From assembly GCA_050480245.1 (NCBI GenBank), contig JBCNEQ010000030.1: DNA of 62,722 nucleotides. One strand, written 5' to 3'. Shown one piece after another: positions 51,604-59,790 of the stretch. Made by a program: the position numbers and the translations under genes. This DNA is from Anoxybacillus sp050480245 (GTDB lineage Bacteria; Bacillota; Bacilli; Bacillales; Anoxybacillaceae). The notes under the pieces are model-generated. The model was not told the origin of the DNA and made no database searches. It was given only the letters and a program-made list of their open reading frames with translations. Positions within the stretch are counted from its first letter, which is position 1. Every line of letters begins with the position of its first letter.

Positions 51604-51810
51604 ATGACCATTGGTTCACAAGTAAAGCAAAGTTTAGCGAACATGAAGGCCATTCATGCGACGCTGCAACAGTTGGCGCTCACTTCGACAAACGAGGAAG
51701 CACAACGGGCGTTTCATGAAGCGATGCTTAAAACGGAACAAATGATTGCGGCGCTGAAAGGTCGAATATCGACGCTTGAACGCGAGGAGCCGCAATACAA
51801 GGGGATGTAA
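51604..51810 (+). CDS. DUF1657 protein, second copy
   Basis: A 68-residue helical protein, MTIGSQVKQSLANMKAIHAT, with the same EREEPQYK ending as the first copy. Six bases after spoVAEb and two before the yetF-like gene. Paralogue of the protein at 48924. Role unknown. Confidence 0.85.
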   Translation: MTIGSQVKQSLANMKAIHATLQQLALTSTNEEAQRAFHEAMLKTEQMIAALKGRISTLEREEPQYKGM

Positions 51811-51812
51811 AT

Positions 51813-52670
51813 ATGCCAGCATGGTTAGAAGTTGCGATTCGCTCCATTTGCATTTTAATCGGACTGTTCATCATTACGAAATTGTTAGGAAAAAAACAGT
51901 TGTCAAAGCTGTCGTTTTTCGAATATATCGTCGGCATTACGATCGGGGATATTGCTGGCACGATGTCAATGGATTTAGATATTCGATTAACGGAAGGGGT
52001 TACGAGCATTTTAATTTGGGCGCTTTTCCCCGTCGCCATCTCGCAAATTTCGTTACGAAGCAAAAAATTTCGTGATTTTGTCGAAGGAAAGTCAACCGTA
52101 TTTATTAAAAACGGAAAAATCTTAGAAGATAATTTGAAAAAAGAGAAATATACGGCGGACGAATTGCTTGAACAGCTGCGGAAAAAAGATGTGTTTCGCG
52201 TCGCCGATGTGGAATTTGCGACGCTTGAAGCGAACGGTGATTTAAATATTTTATTAAAACGCGACAAACAGCCGTTGACGCTCGGAGACATCAAACCGTA
52301 TGCGCCAGAAGAAAAAGAACCCCAAACGGTCATTATGGACGGCAAAATTTTAGACGAACCGCTTGCGACCGCCCGTTTAAGCCGCGGTTGGTTGAAGCAG
52401 CAACTCGATCAAATGGGCGTCGCTATCGAAAACGTCTTTTTAGCGCAAGTCGATTCGTACGGCCAGCTGACCGTCGATTTATATGACGACCGCATTCAAG
52501 TACCAGCACCGCAACAAAAACAACTATTGCTTGCCTCGATGAAAAAAGCAGAAGCGGATTTCGAGCTGTTCTCTTTACAAACGAACGATGCAGAAGCGAA
52601 ACAAATGTACGAACAACAAGCAAAACAAATGCAGCAGCTTATTCAAAAACTGCAGCCGTTTCTTATGTGA
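51813..52670 (+). CDS. YetF-like DUF421 membrane protein fused to a DUF1657-like domain
   Basis: A 285-residue protein. Three N-terminal spans (about 5-85) and the cytoplasmic DUF421 domain (LRSKKFRDFVEGKSTVFIKNGK, KDVFRVADVEFATLEANGDL) are followed by a C-terminal helical stretch (residues about 230-285, LLLASMKKAEADFELFSLQ, EAKQMYEQQAKQM) resembling the two free DUF1657 proteins. This DUF421-DUF1657 arrangement is the last gene of spoVA2mob operons. Confidence 0.85.
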   Translation: MPAWLEVAIRSICILIGLFIITKLLGKKQLSKLSFFEYIVGITIGDIAGTMSMDLDIRLTEGVTSILIWALFPVAISQISLRSKKFRDFVEGKSTVFIKNGKILEDNLKKEKYTADELLEQLRKKDVFRVADVEFATLEANGDLNILLKRDKQPLTLGDIKPYAPEEKEPQTVIMDGKILDEPLATARLSRGWLKQQLDQMGVAIENVFLAQVDSYGQLTVDLYDDRIQVPAPQQKQLLLASMKKAEADFELFSLQTNDAEAKQMYEQQAKQMQQLIQKLQPFLM

Positions 52671-52677
52671 AAGATAA

Positions 52678-52722
52678 ACACCGCTCTCATGCGAATAGGC
52701 ATAGGGGCGGTATTTTTGTTTT
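52678..52722 (+). terminator. Terminator of the spoVA2mob-like operon
   Basis: ACCGCTCTCATGC pairs with GCATAGGGGCGGT (one mismatch, two G-T) and is followed by ATTTTTG. The remaining bases to 52966 are AT-rich with no further gene. Confidence 0.7.
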
Positions 52723-52966
52723 TCTAAGGGGAAATGGTTCAGCTTACATATAGAAAGCAAAGTGGACGATGGGTCATTGTCGCATGTAGTGGTTAAGCGA
52801 TTTAACGTTGACACATGCGAACATTTCATTTTGCCAAGTTATTTTCGGATAGTATACGAGTTATAGGTGGAAAACGTAACGTTTTTATGTAAAATAAACT
52901 TTACATTTTGTAAAAAATACTTTACTATGTGTATATAGAAATCTTTGCATAATGGAGGTGTGATAA

Positions 52967-53194
52967 ATGACAAAGAACAACGGCTCTTTATCCAATCGAA
53001 TCAACGTTTTAAGAGCCGAACGGAAAATGACACAAAAAGATTTAGCTGAAAAAGTAGGGGTTAGTAGACAAACGATTATTTCAATTGAAAAGGGAAACTA
53101 CACACCCTCGTTAGTATTAGCGTTTGAAATTGCAAATGCTTTTGGAGTGGACATTAATGATGTATTCCAGTTTAAAAAAAATGAGGAGGTTTGA
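52967..53194 (+). CDS. XRE-family HTH regulator
   Basis: A 75-residue single-domain regulator: RINVLRAERKMTQKDLAEKV, then GVSRQTIISIEKGNYTPSLV, a standard HTH_3 with the recognition helix at SRQTIISIEKG. ATG 52967 follows AATGGAGGTG. Base composition is AT-richer than the flanking genes. It probably controls the membrane protein gene directly downstream, a common regulator-membrane-protein pair. Confidence 0.88.
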   Translation: MTKNNGSLSNRINVLRAERKMTQKDLAEKVGVSRQTIISIEKGNYTPSLVLAFEIANAFGVDINDVFQFKKNEEV

Positions 53195-53199
53195 TAATA

Positions 53200-53493
53200 A
53201 TGGGTACTTTCGTTCATTTTACTAATATTTTAGCAGTATTAGCACTGGCTGCTTTTTTAGTTTTAATTTTTTTGATTAAGCGAGAAGGTAACGATGAAAG
53301 AACACAATATATGGTTTATAAATTGTTTAGTTTTCTGTTTACTTTCCTGCTGATCGGACTATCTTTAATTATAATTGTGACAGGGTGGAAAACTATAGAT
53401 TATACTTTGCTTAGAGTTAGCATCACTACTTTAATGTCATTGAACATTTTTGTTGGACTCGTTTATTGGATATATCTTAGTAAAACAGCTTAG
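53200..53493 (+). CDS. Four-span membrane protein, partner of the XRE regulator
   Basis: A 97-residue protein with hydrophobic segments FTNILAVLALAAFLVLIFL, FSFLFTFLLIGLSLIIIV and LMSLNIFVGLVYWIYL, joined by KREGNDERTQYMVYK. The DERTQ loop is typical of DUF2178-type partners of XRE proteins. AGGAGG before ATG 53200 lies in the end of the regulator gene. AT-rich, so probably acquired together. Function unknown. Confidence 0.7.
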   Translation: MGTFVHFTNILAVLALAAFLVLIFLIKREGNDERTQYMVYKLFSFLFTFLLIGLSLIIIVTGWKTIDYTLLRVSITTLMSLNIFVGLVYWIYLSKTA

Positions 53494-53520
53494 TAAAAAT
53501 AAAAGTTGTACACCATTTTT

Positions 53521-53534
53521 TACAACATGTTGTA
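53521..53534. repeat. 14-bp perfect palindrome
   Basis: TACAACATGTTGTA, a perfect inverted repeat, in the gap between the XRE module and the lipoprotein gene. A copy of part of it (GTACATGTTGTGA) follows near 53608. Possible operator. Otherwise 53494-53690 has no gene that I can see. Confidence 0.5.
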
Positions 53535-53690
53535 CTGACATTTATAAGAAAGAATAAGCAAATGAATGATGTTTTCACATTCTTGTTCAGGAGAGAGCAT
53601 CATTTGTCAAGTACATGTTGTGATAATGAACCAAAAAGTTTTATCAAAAAGTAAAGAATTGTAGTTAAACGTTTAGACAAGGGGAATCAA

Positions 53691-54218
53691 GTGGAAACTA
53701 TGAAAAAATGTATTTTTTTTATCGTTATACTCATTTTGTTCGGTTGTCGTCAAGAAATGAACTTTCATTCTCCTTTGTATACAGGGAGTGAATTAAAGAT
53801 CGGTGTTGTTGGAAAAGCACCAGATGTTCGAGAGACGAATGTGTCATTTATACCGTTATCTTTGGAAGATATTTTACAAAAAAAATTCGGACAATTTGAT
53901 GGCGTGCTTATTATGAAGGAACATTTGAAAGAGGCAGCTGAAAAACCGTATGCCGATATTTATTTACAATCTTCTGTTCCGTTTGTTTTTGTTGATTCCC
54001 AAAAAGTATATTTAGCGTTTGTGGATGGCGATCTCAGCTATGAGCATGCGCATGATATGAAATCGGGCGATTATCTTGTTGGATTTTACAAAGATACGTA
54101 TGTTGGTTTTGGGCTATACAACAACATCAAAAATGAAAAAACGATTCAAGACTGTTATTCACGGTTGCTTACTGTATTAGAAAGAATAAAATATACAGGA
54201 AAAGTGGAGATTCGATAA
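53691..54218 (+). CDS. Putative lipoprotein of unknown family
   Basis: A 175-residue exported protein: METMKKCIFFIVILILFGC has a hydrophobic core and a lipobox cysteine at C19. The mature part has GSELKIGVVGKAPDV and FGQFDGVLIMKEHL, vaguely like the substrate-binding fold of transport lipoproteins, but too weak to assign. GTG 53691 has AAGGGGAAT in front; ATG 53700 is the alternative. AT-rich like its left neighbours. Confidence 0.7.
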   Translation: METMKKCIFFIVILILFGCRQEMNFHSPLYTGSELKIGVVGKAPDVRETNVSFIPLSLEDILQKKFGQFDGVLIMKEHLKEAAEKPYADIYLQSSVPFVFVDSQKVYLAFVDGDLSYEHAHDMKSGDYLVGFYKDTYVGFGLYNNIKNEKTIQDCYSRLLTVLERIKYTGKVEIR

Positions 54219-54220
54219 AG

Positions 54221-54248
54221 AAGGGCTGACATCATTTGTCAGCCTTTA
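54221..54248. terminator. Bidirectional terminator between lipoprotein and thioredoxin-like genes
   Basis: GGCTGACA (54224-54231) pairs with TGTCAGCC (54237-54244), with AAAG and TTT flanks. The stop of the convergent thioredoxin-like gene lies in it. Confidence 0.75.
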
Positions 54249-54559
54249 ATCGTTTGAAGAAACTCCTCGACTTGTTCGCGTGTTTTTGCATTGGCGCTAT
54301 GCAAGTGGGCGATTTTTTCGCCGTTTTGGAATACAAGTAAGCTCGGAATGCCCATGACGTTGTATGTTTCTGCGATGTCTGGCACGTCATCGCGATTGAT
54401 GTCATACCACTTAAATTGTGGATAACTAGCGATCACTTCGCCGATAAATTGATCCATGCGCACGCAATCTGGGCACCATGTTGTAAAAAATTTCACGACA
54501 ACAGGTGTAGCCGATGCGATTGCTTGTTCAAATTGTTGTGCGTCTTGTAGCCGTTCCAT
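54239..54559 (-). CDS. ytpP: Thioredoxin-like protein, YtpP type
   Basis: A 106-residue cytoplasmic thioredoxin-fold protein. The active site is WCPDC (C29, C32) rather than the WCGPC of thioredoxin A. The cis-proline is in MGIPSLLVFQNGE. ATG 54559 follows AAAGGACGTG. It resembles the YtpP family; the redox partner is unknown. Confidence 0.8.
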   Translation of the reverse strand: MERLQDAQQFEQAIASATPVVVKFFTTWCPDCVRMDQFIGEVIASYPQFKWYDINRDDVPDIAETYNVMGIPSLLVFQNGEKIAHLHSANAKTREQVEEFLQTIKG

Positions 54560-54646
54560 ATGACACGTCCTTTCTTTTGATTTCGTCTTTTATTTTAGCA
54601 CATTTTTACGTTTGTTACGTATGAAAAAATAAAGGGGGGGGAGGCG

Positions 54647-54889
54647 ATGAACCGATTGGAAAAAGAACTGCAATCGTATGCGCGCGCAAAACATCAAAAG
54701 CACGATGCGTTCATGAAGGCGTTTGACACATGGGAGAAAGAAGTCGAAGCAACGCTAAGCAAACTTGAAAACATAAACGGTAAGCTATTGCAACAATTTG
54801 AAGCAAATATGAGCGATGCCGAAGCGTTTTTTGCGAAAAAAGAAAAGCAGTTCGCGCGGATGTTTCGGCAAGGAGGGAAATTTTTATAG
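54647..54889 (+). CDS. Small charged helical protein
   Basis: An 80-residue Lys/Glu-rich helical protein (MNRLEKELQSYARAKHQKHD, LENINGKLLQQFEANM), no cysteine and no signal. ATG 54647 follows GGGGGGGAGGCG. It lies between the thioredoxin-like gene and the YjcZ-type gene, so a spore role is possible. Not recognised. Confidence 0.65.
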   Translation: MNRLEKELQSYARAKHQKHDAFMKAFDTWEKEVEATLSKLENINGKLLQQFEANMSDAEAFFAKKEKQFARMFRQGGKFL

Positions 54890-54957
54890 GAGCGCCCATA
54901 CCAAATTCATTTGTATGCATATGATGTAAGCGACAACGTTCAAGGAGGTGGAGTTTC

Positions 54958-55101
54958 ATGGGCTTCGGATATTGCGGATATGGTTACGGTGGCTACGGCG
55001 GCTACGGCGGCGGCTACGGTGGCGGATACGGTTCAACATTTGTGTTAATCGTCGTGTTGTTCATCTTGTTAATTATCGTTGGTGCAGCGTTCGTTCACTA
55101 A
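54958..55101 (+). CDS. YjcZ-family small sporulation protein
   Basis: A 47-residue protein: a Gly/Tyr-rich head MGFGYCGYGYGGYGGYGGGY and a single transmembrane tail (FVLIVVLFILLIIVGAAFVH), the hallmark of the YjcZ/tiny-TM sporulation family. ATG 54958 follows AAGGAGGTGGAG. A larger frame covering this region in another phase is not real. Confidence 0.85.
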   Translation: MGFGYCGYGYGGYGGYGGGYGGGYGSTFVLIVVLFILLIIVGAAFVH

Positions 55102-55107
55102 AAAGAG

Positions 55108-55145
55108 ACGTTCCAAAGGGTCACGCCTTTGGAACGTTTTTTTTG
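55108..55145 (+). terminator. Terminator of the YjcZ-type gene
   Basis: ACGTTCCAAAGG (55108-55119) pairs perfectly with CCTTTGGAACGT (55126-55137), followed by eight T. Confidence 0.93.
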
Positions 55146-55189
55146 TTTTTTCATATGCTGAAAAAGAAAAGTGAAGGAGGCGGAGAAAG

Positions 55190-55444
55190 ATGGATCAACA
55201 TTTTTTTAAAAATATCGAAAAGAAAACGGGCGTCAACATGCAAGATATTTTTGCGCTCGCAAATTCCTTACAACATGCGGACTTTAAAGACGAAAAAACG
55301 GTGCGCGGCATCGTGCAACGCGTTGCCAAAATTGCCAATCGCGACGTGCCGAAAGAATTAGAAGATAAAATTGTTCAAGCGATTATCAACAACGGAAAAC
55401 AAATTGATTTCAATACGATTGCGAACATGTTAAATAAAAAATAA
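55190..55444 (+). CDS. spoVIF: Stage VI sporulation protein F
   Basis: An 84-residue protein, MDQHFFKNIEKKTGVNMQDI, with IVQRVAKIANRDVPKELEDK in the middle, fitting SpoVIF (YjcC), needed for spore coat assembly with GerE. ATG follows GAAGGAGG. Adjacent to the helicase gene yjcD as in B. subtilis. Confidence 0.88.
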   Translation: MDQHFFKNIEKKTGVNMQDIFALANSLQHADFKDEKTVRGIVQRVAKIANRDVPKELEDKIVQAIINNGKQIDFNTIANMLNKK

Positions 55445-55445
55445 C

Positions 55446-55488
55446 GCAAAAGCGAAAAGTCTTAGACGGGGCTTTTCGCTTTTGCTTT
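55446..55488. terminator. Bidirectional terminator between spoVIF and yjcD
   Basis: GCAAAAGCGAAAAG (55446-55459) pairs perfectly with CTTTTCGCTTTTGC (55472-55485). The stop codon of the convergent helicase gene lies in the loop. Confidence 0.85.
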
Positions 55489-57585
55489 GAGAGAAGGAAG
55501 CAAGCGCGAGGCGTTTGCTTTTTTTAATCGGCGCATCGACGGGACGGAAATAAAGAGACGCTCTTTGGCGCGCGTGATGGCGACGTAAAGAAGGCGGCGC
55601 TCTTCTTCAAGCGGAGCGGTATCACCGTTTCGATATGCTTCAAGCGCATAGTCATGCGGCAATAGCCCGTCGACTGCTCCGATGATATATACGATCGGAA
55701 ACTCTAACCCTTTCGAACGGTGAATCGTCATCAGTTGAATGCCGTCATCGCATGTCGTGTTGGCGTATGCTTGAACGCGTTTGACGTGAGATAGAAACGC
55801 TTGAATCGTTTTAAATTTGCGCGCGACAACTTTTACATCGCGTACGTCATCGGATCCTTTTTCAATTGCGTTACCTTCGTTGCCGCGCTTTTTTAAAAAG
55901 TCGCCAAAGCCCATTTCTTTTTCAATGAAATCAATGGCGTCCATCGGTTTCATGTCTTTCACTTTCGCAAACAGAGGGGCGATCGTGCGCAATTTTTGTT
56001 GTTGAAACGGCGGAATGCTGTCGAGTTTGGCGAGCACTTCAACGAGCGAACAATCTTGTAAAATCGAGATCGCTTTTAAGTCGTTGATGACCGTTTGTTT
56101 TAAAAACAATACGGCTATGACATCCGCAAGCGCTTGTTCATCGTTCGGATTCATGCTTAATTGAAAAAAGCTCAACAAATAGCGCACGATGCGACGGTTG
56201 TAAAATGATTCTCCGTCCGTCGTCACCGGGAGGCGAAGTTGAGCGAGCCGTTCAAAGACGGCACGCGCCGATGCGTTCGTGCGACATAAAATGGCGATAT
56301 CGCTCGGTTTGACGCCTTGTTTCAATCGCTCTTCAATGTCGCAGGCAATCATCGTTGCTTCTTCTTCTTCATCGTACGGAAAGAAAAACGTCGGACAATG
56401 CATGCTGTCGGTTTGAGCGTTCATTTGTTTCGGAATGCGCTTGCGACTTTTAGAAATAATGCTGTTGGCAAGCGATACGATCGGATGTGGCGAACGATAG
56501 TTTTCCGTCAACTTTACGATTTTTGTATGTGGAAAATCTTGTTGGAATTGATGAATAAACGATGAATCAGAGCCGCGAAACGCATAAATCGCTTGGTCAT
56601 CATCGCCGACGGCGCATATATGGTGCGTATGTGACGCAAGCAGTTTCATCGTTTCGTATTGCACGCTGTTAATGTCTTGAAATTCGTCGATTAAAAAGTA
56701 ATGAAACCGTTCGTGATATTGTCGCAATCGTTTTTCATCCGTCCGCAACATGTCATAGCACGCATATAACATATCATCAAAATCAAATACATCGAGTTGC
56801 CGTTTTCGCTCTTCATATTGCACATACAATTGCACGACGCGCTCGTCCCATTCGTTTTCGATCGCGATGTCAGCGAGGGAAGTAAGCGTATTTTTCCAAT
56901 ACGATATGCGCTGCATCGCTTCATCATACGGAAAATCGCGCTCATCGATGCCGATGTCGCGCCCGATTTCTTTCATCATCTTCTCTTTTTGCCAGTCGCG
57001 AATGAGCCGCTCATGTCGCCAACGGAACGGATCAGCATGTTGCAACATGCGATAAAATAAGCTATGAAATGTGCCGACGGTCGGTATGTTGTCAAGGTTG
57101 TACGAATGCAGCCTGTCGACTAGCTCTTTTGCTGCTTTTGTCGTAAAGGTGACGATCATCATGTTTGTCGCTTTTATATGATGTTCAGTTATCATCGCTG
57201 CAGCGCGCGTCGTTAACGTGCGTGTTTTTCCGCTTCCAGCACCCGCAAGCACAAGAAGTGGACCTTCCACGTGTTGAACGGCTTCGTATTGCTCTGTATC
57301 GAGCGGGATACCGCATACGGTCATTTGTTTTTTTTCTTTCGTTTGAAACGGTTCGGTTGGGCGAATCGAGATGATGTTCGCTTGTTTTCGTTCTTCTTTT
57401 ATACAGGCATTTGACACATGATAAAAGTGCGGGGCATGTTCAATCGCTAAATGAAAGCGAACGACTCCACCGCACATCGGGCACGTCCATTTGTTGCGTA
57501 AACTTTGTTCATACACGAGCTCATATTTTTCCCTTGGTAACGTATGAATGTCAAACAACTTGCCGTTATATTGCGCTTTATTCAT
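55462..57585 (-). CDS. yjcD: UvrD/Rep-type helicase YjcD with N-terminal zinc module
   Basis: A 707-residue SF1A helicase. Residues about 30-62 contain C35-x2-C38, H54-x2-H57 and C62 (CPMC, PHFYH), nearly the same as CoiA. Then come the helicase motifs: Walker A LAGAGSGKTRTL, FDFDDML, IDEFQDINSVQY, AVGDDDQAIYAFRGSD, LTENYRSP, MTIHRSKGLEFPIVYI and VAITRAKERLFI. ATG 57585 is seven bases from AAGGAG. Convergent with spoVIF. Likely acts in DNA repair or recombination. Confidence 0.88.
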   Translation of the reverse strand: MNKAQYNGKLFDIHTLPREKYELVYEQSLRNKWTCPMCGGVVRFHLAIEHAPHFYHVSNACIKEERKQANIISIRPTEPFQTKEKKQMTVCGIPLDTEQYEAVQHVEGPLLVLAGAGSGKTRTLTTRAAAMITEHHIKATNMMIVTFTTKAAKELVDRLHSYNLDNIPTVGTFHSLFYRMLQHADPFRWRHERLIRDWQKEKMMKEIGRDIGIDERDFPYDEAMQRISYWKNTLTSLADIAIENEWDERVVQLYVQYEERKRQLDVFDFDDMLYACYDMLRTDEKRLRQYHERFHYFLIDEFQDINSVQYETMKLLASHTHHICAVGDDDQAIYAFRGSDSSFIHQFQQDFPHTKIVKLTENYRSPHPIVSLANSIISKSRKRIPKQMNAQTDSMHCPTFFFPYDEEEEATMIACDIEERLKQGVKPSDIAILCRTNASARAVFERLAQLRLPVTTDGESFYNRRIVRYLLSFFQLSMNPNDEQALADVIAVLFLKQTVINDLKAISILQDCSLVEVLAKLDSIPPFQQQKLRTIAPLFAKVKDMKPMDAIDFIEKEMGFGDFLKKRGNEGNAIEKGSDDVRDVKVVARKFKTIQAFLSHVKRVQAYANTTCDDGIQLMTIHRSKGLEFPIVYIIGAVDGLLPHDYALEAYRNGDTAPLEEERRLLYVAITRAKERLFISVPSMRRLKKANASRLLPSLKAKAKSPV

Positions 57586-57694
57586 CAGTCAAACTCCTTC
57601 GTCTAACGTCAACGTCTATGTTAACAAAACATACAATAAGAGAAAAGGAGTTTTTTGTTGGTTGGCGAATATATAAACAAAGGAGGCGATTTGT

Positions 57695-57832
57695 ATGCAC
57701 ATCCCACCGATTCGTTCAAACCCGCTTCATGTTCCGCGCGTCACAAACATACAACGAGCAACAAACGAGAAAAAACAACAAACGTCCCAAAAGAAAAAAC
57801 GACCTCAAGATCGTTCTTTAAAAAAGCGTTAG
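57695..57832 (+). CDS. 45-residue basic protein
   Basis: A 45-residue, strongly basic protein: MHIPPIRSNPLHVPRVTNIQ then Lys/Gln/Arg-rich KKQQTSQKKKRPQDRSLKKR. ATG 57695 follows AAAGGAGGCG. A longer frame in another phase over the same bases lacks a ribosome site. It could bind DNA or coat the spore, as small basic spore proteins do; no family recognised. Overlaps the yetF-like 3' end by four bases. Confidence 0.6.
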   Translation: MHIPPIRSNPLHVPRVTNIQRATNEKKQQTSQKKKRPQDRSLKKR

Positions 57833-58506
57833 TATGATTGTACGTGCATGCCTTTGTCGTCTTGCCATTCGGCGTATAAAATGTCGCTATAGCTTTCAAA
57901 CCCTGCATGGCGTATATGTTTTTTCAGCCATTGTTCGTCCCAGCCGTTTTCACGTAAATTGTCCCAAATGACTTCCCCATCGATAATGACCGTCACAGGC
58001 AATACCGCTTCAGGTGCAGATATGTTGTGATCTTTTCGCGTCGGTTGTTCGTACGGCGCTTTTTTCATGACGCTCACCGTTCCGTCCGTTTCTAAAATGG
58101 CGTATTCGACTTCCCGAATGGAAAAGGCGTTTCGTGAACGAAGCAAATGTTGCAGTTGGTTTAAATCAAGATTCGTTTGTTTTAACGCTTCATATAAAAT
58201 TTTTCCTTTCGAAATGACGATGACCGGTTTTCCTTCGAGAAATTCACGCAGTTCTTTTTTCTTTTGCGTAATCATTTCAGTTGCGTAAATTAAAAGTCCC
58301 CAAAGAGCGATTGCGAACAATACTTGCGCAAGTCCGACATTTGCATCGTATAGCGCGTTTCCGACAAGCTCGCCGAGAACGAGGGCGGAAATGAAGTCAA
58401 ACGGTGTAATTTGCGTAATTTGCGTTCGTCCGAGTATTTTCGCCGTAATAAACAAGGCAATATAACCGACAACTAATTCGACCGCAATTTGTCCAAATTC
58501 GTTCAT
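57829..58506 (-). CDS. YetF-like DUF421 membrane protein
   Basis: A 225-residue protein with three N-terminal spans (VELVVGYIALFITAKILGR, VGLAQVLFAIALWGLLIYA) and the DUF421 cytoplasmic domain (LREFLEGKPVIVISKGKILY, RNAFSIREVEYAILETDG). It is a paralogue of the protein at 51813 but has no DUF1657 tail. ATG 58506 follows AAAGGATATCG. Function unknown; DUF421 proteins are common in spore-formers. Confidence 0.82.
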   Translation of the reverse strand: MNEFGQIAVELVVGYIALFITAKILGRTQITQITPFDFISALVLGELVGNALYDANVGLAQVLFAIALWGLLIYATEMITQKKKELREFLEGKPVIVISKGKILYEALKQTNLDLNQLQHLLRSRNAFSIREVEYAILETDGTVSVMKKAPYEQPTRKDHNISAPEAVLPVTVIIDGEVIWDNLRENGWDEQWLKKHIRHAGFESYSDILYAEWQDDKGMHVQSY

Positions 58507-58557
58507 AACGATATCCTTTCTTTTGTCGCTTCTTCACTGTTAGTATGTCAAGCGAAA

Positions 58558-58586
58558 AAGAAAATATGCGATCGTTATGATCGCAT
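58558..58586 (-). terminator. Terminator of yjcF
   Basis: ATGCGATC (58566-58573) pairs with GATCGCAT (58579-58586); ATATTTTC follows on the minus strand. Confidence 0.65.
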
Positions 58587-59006
58587 GTTGATTGTTTTTA
58601 TCATCGTCACATGAGGAATGCCTGCGTCAAGAAATACATCGGATACCGTTTCATAGCCGAGCTGTTTGTAAAACGGTTCAGCATGTGTTTGAGCGTTTAG
58701 TTTTACCTTTGTGACATGTTGTTTTGCGTATTGTTCGATTGCTTCCATGATGCGCTTGCCGATGCCGCGTCCACGATAAGCAGGCAGGACGCAAATGCGT
58801 TCAATTTTGCCGATGCCGTCTATTGTGCGAAAGCGACCTGCGGCAATCGGTTTGTCGTCATCGTATATGACGAAATGAACGGACTGTTGTTCGAATACGT
58901 CAATTTCTTCTTCTTCTGATACGCCTTGTTCGTCAATAAAGACGGTGCGACGAACGAAAAGGGCATCGCGCCAAAGCGCTTCATCTTGTCCAAGTTTTAC
59001 GTGCAT
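58575..59006 (-). CDS. yjcF: GNAT acetyltransferase YjcF
   Basis: A 143-residue acetyltransferase: motif A is RICVLPAYRGRGIGKRIM with the acetyl-CoA-binding R/Q-x-x-G-x-G/A, and AQTHAEPFYKQLGYE is the later GNAT motif. ATG 59006 (MHVKLGQ) follows GGAAAGGAAAG. Overlaps yjcG by a few bases, as in B. subtilis. Substrate unknown. Confidence 0.85.
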   Translation of the reverse strand: MHVKLGQDEALWRDALFVRRTVFIDEQGVSEEEEIDVFEQQSVHFVIYDDDKPIAAGRFRTIDGIGKIERICVLPAYRGRGIGKRIMEAIEQYAKQHVTKVKLNAQTHAEPFYKQLGYETVSDVFLDAGIPHVTMIKTINMRS

Positions 59007-59007
59007 A

Positions 59008-59523
59008 TTATCTTTCCTTTCCGAGATGAAAGGTTTCATATGCCGACCAAGATCCGTTTTCAAGCTGATATAACAGATGGAATCGGTCGACTTGTTCTTC
59101 AAAATGAACCGATTGCATTTTTAACCGGCCGAATACGTCCGAATATTCATCGTTTGACAAATCGCGAGCGATCGTAATGTGCGGTACGAACGCATAGTCT
59201 GTTTGTTCGACGAATGGCGGGCGATGCAACGTTTCGTGAAGTGTAACGAGCGGTTCTGTTTTTTCTACTTTTAAATAAATGACGTTATTGACCGGATAAA
59301 ACGAGCTAAATTTCGTGACGCGCAACAAAAACGGCTCTGTTTGGCGCGCGACGTCGCGAAGTTGTTGCACGAGTTCCTCTAGCTTGTCTTCTTCCACATC
59401 AAACGCATACTTTAACGTGATATGTGGCGGAATGAGGGCATAATGAGAGTCATACCGTTTGCGGTACGAATTTGCAAAATCTTGAATTTTTTTTGATGGA
59501 AAAATCGCGATACCACATTTCAT
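59008..59523 (-). CDS. yjcG: YjcG, 2H phosphoesterase family
   Basis: A 171-residue protein with two HxT motifs, HITLKYAF and HITIARDL, of the LigT/2'-5' RNA ligase-like 2H phosphoesterases. Length equals YjcG. I start at 59523 (MKCGIAIFPS), though its ribosome site is weak (AATAGG); longer frames contain atypical sequence. Followed closely by yjcF, so the two are one unit. Confidence 0.85.
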   Translation of the reverse strand: MKCGIAIFPSKKIQDFANSYRKRYDSHYALIPPHITLKYAFDVEEDKLEELVQQLRDVARQTEPFLLRVTKFSSFYPVNNVIYLKVEKTEPLVTLHETLHRPPFVEQTDYAFVPHITIARDLSNDEYSDVFGRLKMQSVHFEEQVDRFHLLYQLENGSWSAYETFHLGKER

Positions 59524-59790
59524 CCTATTTCGCGCAGGAGACTCCCACTTCAACGACCAAAGGGAGTAAGTGGGAGAGGAATGCGCGTTCCCCCTTTCTT
59601 TTGTGTATGATATAATAAAGGCGTGGAGAAAACCGTTCAATAAAGGCACTCCAATAACTGCTACTCGATGTAAGTTGACCTATTGCATGTTCTCCCATCC
59701 TTCGTCGATGTTGTTCTTTCTTATCGTACCACATTTCTGCATTTTTTGTCGCTGCGTGATATAATGGGGGAACGAGAGGGGGAATAAAGC

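Noticed and set aside
54948..55361. 137-codon Arg-rich frame over the YjcZ-type gene
   Set aside because: It runs through a strong terminator and across the spoVIF start; the Gly/Tyr-rich frame has the ribosome site and family features.
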